Positions 58,976 to 64,000 of a DNA stretch of 64,000 nucleotides are shown here, piece after piece. Numbering within the stretch: the first letter of the stretch is position 1; each line of letters begins with the position of its first letter. The DNA is from Rummeliibacillus sp. POC4 (lineage in GTDB: Bacteria > Bacillota > Bacilli > Bacillales_A > Planococcaceae). Below the pieces are notes generated by a model, which saw nothing but the letters and a program-made list of their open reading frames with translations, ran no database searches and was not told the DNA's origin. Made by a program: the position numbers and the translations under genes. Where the stretch lies: contig NZ_QWUA01000007.1 in NCBI RefSeq assembly GCF_003576525.1, forward strand, positions 60,911 through 124,910. Direction: 5' to 3'.

Positions 58976-59893
58976 ATGTCTAATAGTCGGGTACTATCTA
59001 CAAGTAGAAATAGTGAGCCAAAAGCAAGCTCCTTTTTGAAGGATTTCCTAGCACTTATTAAGATTGGAATTGTTAATTCAAATTTAGTAACCACTTTTAC
59101 AGGACTTTGGTTAGCATTTCAATTTACTAACAGGCACTTTTTGCAAGATTTAGATATAATGGTTTATGCTCTAATAGGTTCTGCATTTATAATTGCTGGT
59201 TCTGGAGCGATGAACAATTATATAGACCAAGATATCGATCCTGTAATGAAGCGTACAAAGTCAAGACCAACAGTTACCGGTAGATTTTCGCCTCGATTTG
59301 TGATGACAGTTGCCCTTTTCCTTTTATTTGTGGGCGAAATTTTGTTATTTATGGCATCATATGCTGCCGGTGTATGGGGACTTGCGGGAATTATAAGCTA
59401 TGTAGTCTTATATTCAATGTGGTCAAAGAGAAAACATGTTAGTAACACAATTGTGGGAAGTATATCCGGCGCTATTCCACCAATAATAGGCTGGGCTGCT
59501 GTTGAACCTTCACTAAGGGTAGAAACCTTCGCGCTATTCTGTATTATGTTTGCTTGGCAGCCTCCGCATTTTTATGCGCTTGCTATGAAGCGAACAGAAG
59601 AGTATCGTAAAGCTGGTATCCCAATGTTACCAGTAGTCAAAGGGTTCAACAGAACAAAAAAGTCTATGCTTTTTTGGGTAACGCTATTGTGTCCACTTCC
59701 TTTTCTATTAATGAAGTTAGGAATAGGATATATCATCCTTGCAACTGTATTGAACCTAGGTTGGCTCGTACTTGCATTGAAAGGTTTTAAAGCTAAAGAC
59801 GATTTAAAATGGGCTAACAAAATGTTCGTATATTCTTTGAACTATATGACCATTTTATTTGTTTCTATGATTATTTTTTCTGTCTTAAGCTAA
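58976..59893 (+). CDS. ctaB: Protohaem IX farnesyltransferase (haem O synthase)
   Basis: A 305-aa UbiA-family prenyltransferase with about nine helices that farnesylates haem B to haem O for CtaA. The substrate-binding motif NNYIDQDIDPVMKRTKSRP lies near residue 80 and the second Asp-rich loop is represented by YRKAGIPMLPVVKG near 206. It starts with a strong AAAGGAGGGG site. The caa3 oxidase genes follow 95 nt downstream. Confidence 0.96.
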   Translation: MSNSRVLSTSRNSEPKASSFLKDFLALIKIGIVNSNLVTTFTGLWLAFQFTNRHFLQDLDIMVYALIGSAFIIAGSGAMNNYIDQDIDPVMKRTKSRPTVTGRFSPRFVMTVALFLLFVGEILLFMASYAAGVWGLAGIISYVVLYSMWSKRKHVSNTIVGSISGAIPPIIGWAAVEPSLRVETFALFCIMFAWQPPHFYALAMKRTEEYRKAGIPMLPVVKGFNRTKKSMLFWVTLLCPLPFLLMKLGIGYIILATVLNLGWLVLALKGFKAKDDLKWANKMFVYSLNYMTILFVSMIIFSVLS

Positions 59894-59988
59894 TTTTGGG
59901 ATTCTTTCTTTTTAAAGAATTCATATAAAACAACCACAGTCCTGGTTACACATGAAATACAACAAAGAAAGAGGGGTTTAATTAAGCT

Positions 59989-61074
59989 ATGATGAAAGGG
60001 CTTAAAAAATGGCGTCTATTTGCAATGCTAACAGCACTTATTGTTTTCCTTTCTGGTTGTGGTAAAAATTATTTATCTACTTTATCTCCAGCTGGTGAAG
60101 TTGCAAAAGAACAACATAATTTAATGCTATTAGCTACAGCAATTATGACGCTAGTTATTTTAGTTGTAGTAATTATCTATGTACTTGCACTTGTGAAATT
60201 CCGTCGTAAAAGAGTTGGGGAAGACGTAATTCCTAAGCAAGTAGAGGGTAGTACTAAGCTAGAAATTTTATGGACAGCTATTCCGATTATTTTACTTTTA
60301 ATTTTAGCTGTACCAACAGTCGCTCTTACTTATAAACTTGCTGATACAAAAGCGATGGATGCAAAAGTGGCTGATGGACAAAACAAACCTGTTACGGTTA
60401 ACGTAACTGCTAAATTATATTGGTGGCAATTCGAATATAAAAATGAAGGAATTGTTACATCACAAGAATTAGTAGTACCAACAGGTGAAAAAGTTTACTT
60501 CAACCTAACTGCAGGAGATGTAAAGCACTCATTCTGGATTCCTGCTATTGGTGGTAAAATGGATACAAACGTTGATAATGTAAATAAGTTCTATTTAACA
60601 TTTGATAAAGAATCAAAAGATCTTGAAGACGGTGTATTCTACGGTAAATGTGCTGAACTTTGTGGTCCTTCACACGCATTAATGGACTTTAAAGTTAAAA
60701 CTTTAAGCAGAGCTGACTTTGATAATTGGGTCAAAGAAATGAAAGCTTCTGATAAACAAGTTGCAACAGGTGACCTTGAAAAACAAGGTGAAGAAATCTT
60801 TAAAACTAGCTGTGTATCTTGTCACGCTACATCTGGTGTAGGTAAAGGTACTGGATTAGCACCAAACCTTGCTACATTTGGTGATCGTAATCGTGTTGCA
60901 GGTGTGTTAGATCATAACAAAGAAAATATTAAAAAATGGATTAATGATCCACAAGCCGTTAAACCAGGTAATACTATGCCTCAACCTGAAAAAATTAATA
61001 ACGGTAAAAAATTCACAGATCAAGAGCTTGATGCTTTAGCAGCTTACTTAATGGGCTTGTCTGTAGAAAAATAA
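59989..61074 (+). CDS. ctaC: Cytochrome caa3 oxidase subunit II with fused cytochrome c domain
   Basis: A 361-aa lipoprotein. The lipobox is FLSGC near residue 24, then two helices, a Cu-A domain and a C-terminal cytochrome c domain. Cu-A ligands are in HSFWIPAIGG near 180 and CAELCGPSHALM near 221. The covalent haem-binding motif CVSCH lies near 278, with a probable axial Met in NTMPQPE near 333. It accepts electrons from cytochrome c, in contrast to QoxA. Two adjacent ATG codons (59989 and 59992) are possible starts. Confidence 0.96.
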   Translation: MMKGLKKWRLFAMLTALIVFLSGCGKNYLSTLSPAGEVAKEQHNLMLLATAIMTLVILVVVIIYVLALVKFRRKRVGEDVIPKQVEGSTKLEILWTAIPIILLLILAVPTVALTYKLADTKAMDAKVADGQNKPVTVNVTAKLYWWQFEYKNEGIVTSQELVVPTGEKVYFNLTAGDVKHSFWIPAIGGKMDTNVDNVNKFYLTFDKESKDLEDGVFYGKCAELCGPSHALMDFKVKTLSRADFDNWVKEMKASDKQVATGDLEKQGEEIFKTSCVSCHATSGVGKGTGLAPNLATFGDRNRVAGVLDHNKENIKKWINDPQAVKPGNTMPQPEKINNGKKFTDQELDALAAYLMGLSVEK

Positions 61075-61114
61075 TGTAAAATTTATTTGAATCATTTTGA
61101 AGGAGGTTAAGGTT

Positions 61115-62986
61115 TTGAGCTCAACTGCAAAGAAAAAGGGCTTTGGCGCAACAATTTGGAACTACTTAACAACAGTAGACCATAAAAAAATCGCCATTCT
61201 ATACCTTATTGCCGGTACATTGTTCTTCGTAATCGGTGGTATCGAAGCAATGCTCATTCGTATCCAACTTGCAAAACCAAACAATGATTTTGTAAGTGCG
61301 GGACTCTTTAATGAAATTATTACAATGCATGGTACTACAATGATTTTCCTTGCTGCTATGCCATTGTTATTTGCGTTTATGAATGCTGTTGTACCATTAC
61401 AAATTGGTGCACGTGACGTTGCATTCCCATTCTTAAATTCACTTGGTTTTTGGTTATTCTTCTGGGGAGGAGTTTTCTTAAACCTTTCATGGTTACTAGG
61501 TGGAGCTCCTGATGCTGGTTGGACTTCATATGCATCTCTATCTCTAGCATCACCAGGACATGGTATTGACTTTTATGCTATCGGTTTACAAATCTCAGGT
61601 GCAGGTACATTAATTTCAGGTATCAACTTCATTGTTACAATTATTAATATGCGTGCTCCTGGTATGACATTTATGCGTATGCCTTTAATGACTTGGACAA
61701 CATTCGTTTCAAGTGCATTAATCTTATTCGCATTCCCTCCACTAACAGTGGGATTATTCTTTATGATCTTTGACCGTATGTTTGGTTCAAACTTCTTTGA
61801 CCATACTATGGGTGGTAATACAATTATTTGGGAACATTTATTCTGGATCTTCGGACACCCAGAAGTATATATTTTAGTACTTCCTGCGTTCGGTATTTTC
61901 TCAGAAATTATCCCAACATTTGCTCGTAAACGTTTATTCGGTTATTCTTCAATGGTATTTGCGACAATCTTAATCGGTTTCCTTGGCTTCATGGTATGGG
62001 CACACCATATGTTCACTGTAGGTCTAGGTGCAACTGCAAATGCTATCTTCGCTGTTGCAACAATGGCGATTGCTGTTCCAACTGGTATGAAAGTATTCAA
62101 CTGGTTATGTACAATTTGGGGCGGTTCAATTAAAGTAACTACACCAATGCTTTATGCACTTGGTTTTATTCCATCATTTGTAGCTGGTGGTGTTACTGGG
62201 GTTATGCAAGCAGCAGCTCCTCTTGACTACCAATTACATGACTCATACTTTATCGTAGCTCACTTCCACTATGTTATTGTTGGTGGTATCGTGTTAGCAT
62301 TACTTGCTGCTACTCACTTCTATTGGCCAATTATGTTTAATAGAATGTTAAATGAAACACTAGGGAAAATTACATTTGTATTCTTCTTTATTGGTTTCCA
62401 TTGTACGTTCTTCGTACAACATTTCTTAGGTTTAATGGGTATGCCTCGTCGTGTATTCACTTACTTACCAAACCAAGGTTTGGATACGTATAACCTTATT
62501 TCAACAGTTGGTGCCTTCTTAATGGCAATCGGTGTTATCTTGTTAGTGATCAATGTTATTATCACAACAATTAAAAACAAACCATGTGGTCGTGACCCAT
62601 GGGGTGATGGACGTACTCTTGAATGGGCAATTGAACAACCAGTACCATTCTATAACTTTAGACAAACTCCACTTGTACGTGGCTTAGATACTTATTGGAT
62701 CGAAAAAATGGAAGGAAACAAAGAAGGAATGTCATATGCAGAACCTGTTACAGACATTCATATGCCTAACAATTCTTTCATTCCATTCGTAATGGTAATC
62801 GGTCTATTTATCTCAGGCTTTGGTGCACTTTACAATCAAGATACTGATAAACCATGGTCACTTGCAGTATTAATCATTGGTCTAGTAATTACTTTTGGTT
62901 CAATGGCTGTACGTTCACTTAAAGATGATCTAGGTTATCATATTTCTAAAGAAGAATTAATGAACGAAAAAGGGGGTAACAAATAA
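61115..62986 (+). CDS. ctaD: Cytochrome caa3 oxidase subunit I
   Basis: A 623-aa catalytic subunit with all haem and Cu-B ligand motifs: MHGTTMIFLAAMP near residue 70, [20 protein letters not shown] near 246, WAHHMFTVG near 296 and VAHFHYVIVGG near 382. TTG 61115 has a perfect AAGGAGG 8 nt upstream; the open frame from TTG 61097 would place the ribosome site inside the gene. It is a paralogue of qoxB in the same window. It overlaps the ctaE start by 1 nt. Confidence 0.96.
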   Translation: MSSTAKKKGFGATIWNYLTTVDHKKIAILYLIAGTLFFVIGGIEAMLIRIQLAKPNNDFVSAGLFNEIITMHGTTMIFLAAMPLLFAFMNAVVPLQIGARDVAFPFLNSLGFWLFFWGGVFLNLSWLLGGAPDAGWTSYASLSLASPGHGIDFYAIGLQISGAGTLISGINFIVTIINMRAPGMTFMRMPLMTWTTFVSSALILFAFPPLTVGLFFMIFDRMFGSNFFDHTMGGNTIIWEHLFWIFGHPEVYILVLPAFGIFSEIIPTFARKRLFGYSSMVFATILIGFLGFMVWAHHMFTVGLGATANAIFAVATMAIAVPTGMKVFNWLCTIWGGSIKVTTPMLYALGFIPSFVAGGVTGVMQAAAPLDYQLHDSYFIVAHFHYVIVGGIVLALLAATHFYWPIMFNRMLNETLGKITFVFFFIGFHCTFFVQHFLGLMGMPRRVFTYLPNQGLDTYNLISTVGAFLMAIGVILLVINVIITTIKNKPCGRDPWGDGRTLEWAIEQPVPFYNFRQTPLVRGLDTYWIEKMEGNKEGMSYAEPVTDIHMPNNSFIPFVMVIGLFISGFGALYNQDTDKPWSLAVLIIGLVITFGSMAVRSLKDDLGYHISKEELMNEKGGNK

Positions 62987-63612
62987 TGGATTTAAAAACT
63001 AAATTCACCCCTCAATCATGGCCGGAACATCCAGAGCAATCAACTGTAGAAGGTAAAAATAAAGTTCTTGGTTTCTGGATCTTCCTTGGCGGTGAAACAG
63101 TTCTATTTGCTACTTTGTTTGCAACATTCTTAGCTCTTAAAAACAAAGGGCCAAGTGGCATGGAGTTCTCTACTCAAAGCTTATTTGAGTTACCACTTGC
63201 ATTCATTATGACAATGTTACTGTTAACTTCTTCATTAACAAGTGTGTACGCTATGTACCACATGAAAAATTATAATTTTAAAGCAATGCAAGCTTGGTTA
63301 GCAATTACAGTAATTTTAGGTCTTGGATTCTTAGGATTTGAAATCTATGAATTTACACATTATGTGCATTTAGGATTTACTTTTACTCAAAGTGCATTTG
63401 GATCTTCTTTCTATACTTTAGTAGGTACACATGGATTGCACGTAGTTATTGGTCTTGGATGGATAATTTTATTGATGTTGAGAAATGCTAAACGTGGTTT
63501 AAATCTTTATAATGCGCCTAAATTTTTTATTGCGTCATTATACTGGCACTTTATCGACGTTGTTTGGGTATTCATCTTCACTGTAGTTTACTTGATGGGA
63601 GTGATAAAATAA
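62986..63612 (+). CDS. ctaE: Cytochrome caa3 oxidase subunit III
   Basis: A 208-aa membrane protein with five helices. FWIFLGGETVLFATLFATFL near residue 28, LVGTHGLHVVIGLGW near 145 and SLYWHFIDVVWVFIFTVVYL near the end are COX3 marks. It is coupled to ctaD and ctaF by TAATG overlaps. Confidence 0.96.
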   Translation: MDLKTKFTPQSWPEHPEQSTVEGKNKVLGFWIFLGGETVLFATLFATFLALKNKGPSGMEFSTQSLFELPLAFIMTMLLLTSSLTSVYAMYHMKNYNFKAMQAWLAITVILGLGFLGFEIYEFTHYVHLGFTFTQSAFGSSFYTLVGTHGLHVVIGLGWIILLMLRNAKRGLNLYNAPKFFIASLYWHFIDVVWVFIFTVVYLMGVIK

Positions 63613-63944
63613 TGTCACATGACGTACACGTAGAAGCTAGAAACGATGCAGAATATAAATATTCTCGTCGTAAAGCTGGTCAAGCGATGCGTAATCAAGT
63701 AACTGTTTTTGCAGTTATGATTTTCTTGACTTTTATCGCATTCGCAGCAGTTCAAGCTGGATTTTCAGTTTATCTAGTTGTACCAGTGATTTTATTATTC
63801 GCTGGTGTTCAAGTAGGCCTTCAATTGTATTACTTCATGCATTTAAGTGAAAAAGGCACTGGAATAATTCAATTCTTTATGTATTCAGCAGTGTTAGTTG
63901 CATTCACAATGTTACTTGCATTTGTAACAATCATTTGGATTTAA
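63612..63944 (+). CDS. ctaF: Cytochrome caa3 oxidase subunit IV
   Basis: A 110-aa protein with three helices and the COX4-like motif VGLQLYYFMHLSEKG near residue 74. ATG 63612 overlaps the ctaE stop; the frame is open upstream within ctaE but that part is not expected to be translated. It is the last gene of ctaCDEF in the window. Confidence 0.93.
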   Translation: MSHDVHVEARNDAEYKYSRRKAGQAMRNQVTVFAVMIFLTFIAFAAVQAGFSVYLVVPVILLFAGVQVGLQLYYFMHLSEKGTGIIQFFMYSAVLVAFTMLLAFVTIIWI

Positions 63945-63963
63945 TGCAAAAGTAAATACTTTC

Positions 63964-64000
63964 AAAACCGAGTCTATTTCTTAATAGGCTCGGTTTTTTT
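63964..64000 (+). terminator. Terminator after ctaF
   Basis: A 15-bp stem, starting AAAACCGAG (63964-63972) with CTCGGTTTT (63989-63997), has one T-G pair, a 4-nt loop and a T run at the window edge. Confidence 0.9.

Overview
The window is about 64 kb of AT-rich, low-GC Gram-positive chromosome. Gene content and order match the Bacillales: ykuR; ykuU-ykuV; ktrC, rnjA-rpoY, ykrA, def and pdhABCD; yktA-yktB-suhB; ylaF-typA-ylaH-ylaI-ylaN-ftsW-pyc-ctaABCDEF. Together with the isocitrate lyase/malate synthase pair and the PotABCD block this suggests a member of the Planococcaceae/Caryophanaceae (Lysinibacillus, Solibacillus, Rummeliibacillus or Kurthia type). The genus cannot be fixed from the sequence alone.

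Layout. (1) 1-1210: end of a dapH/dapD-like gene and ykuR (lysine/diaminopimelate synthesis). (2) 1316-13137: a tightly coupled eight-gene operon with a GATase1-like membrane protein, an ABC ATPase and permease, a coiled-coil membrane protein with an Asn/Ser/Gly-rich linker, a MoxR AAA+ ATPase, a DUF58 protein and two membrane vWA proteins. It is the least understood multi-gene system here. (3) 13185-14356: an MFS transporter broken by one base. (4) 14547-18871: potABCD polyamine uptake with an XRE-cupin regulator. (5) 19242-20920: a chemoreceptor with a frameshift at its 5' end. (6) 21113-25036: a LytTR regulator divergent from aceA and aceB (glyoxylate bypass). (7) 25089-26584: a small YhfH-like zinc-ribbon protein, the peroxiredoxin YkuU and a frameshifted YkuV. 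(8) 26722-31135: ktrC, rnjA-rpoY, an unlisted 23-aa basic peptide gene, a HAD phosphatase and def. (9) 31485-36361: pdhABCD. (10) 37190-40989: qoxABCD quinol oxidase. (11) 41040-45132: a TetR regulator divergent from an SwrC-like RND pump, with a clear double operator. (12) 45283-46405: CidA/CidB-like holin pair. (13) 46530-53012: conserved ykt/yla housekeeping genes, suhB and typA, with a two-copy intergenic repeat between suhB and ylaF. (14) 53075-63944: ftsW, pyc, ctaA, and ctaB followed by the caa3 oxidase genes ctaCDEF.

How the genes work together. Much of the window is central aerobic metabolism. PDH supplies acetyl-CoA, pyruvate carboxylase supplies oxaloacetate, and AceA/AceB allow growth on acetate or fatty acids. 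Two haem-copper oxidases (Qox using quinol, Cta using cytochrome c) end the respiratory chain, and CtaA/CtaB make their haem A. No rRNA, tRNA, CRISPR array, insertion sequence or prophage was seen.

Three genes (MFS, MCP, ykuV) each appear interrupted by a single missing base. Three such events in otherwise intact housekeeping sequence may be consensus errors rather than true pseudogenes. Many intrinsic terminators are visible and mark the transcription units.
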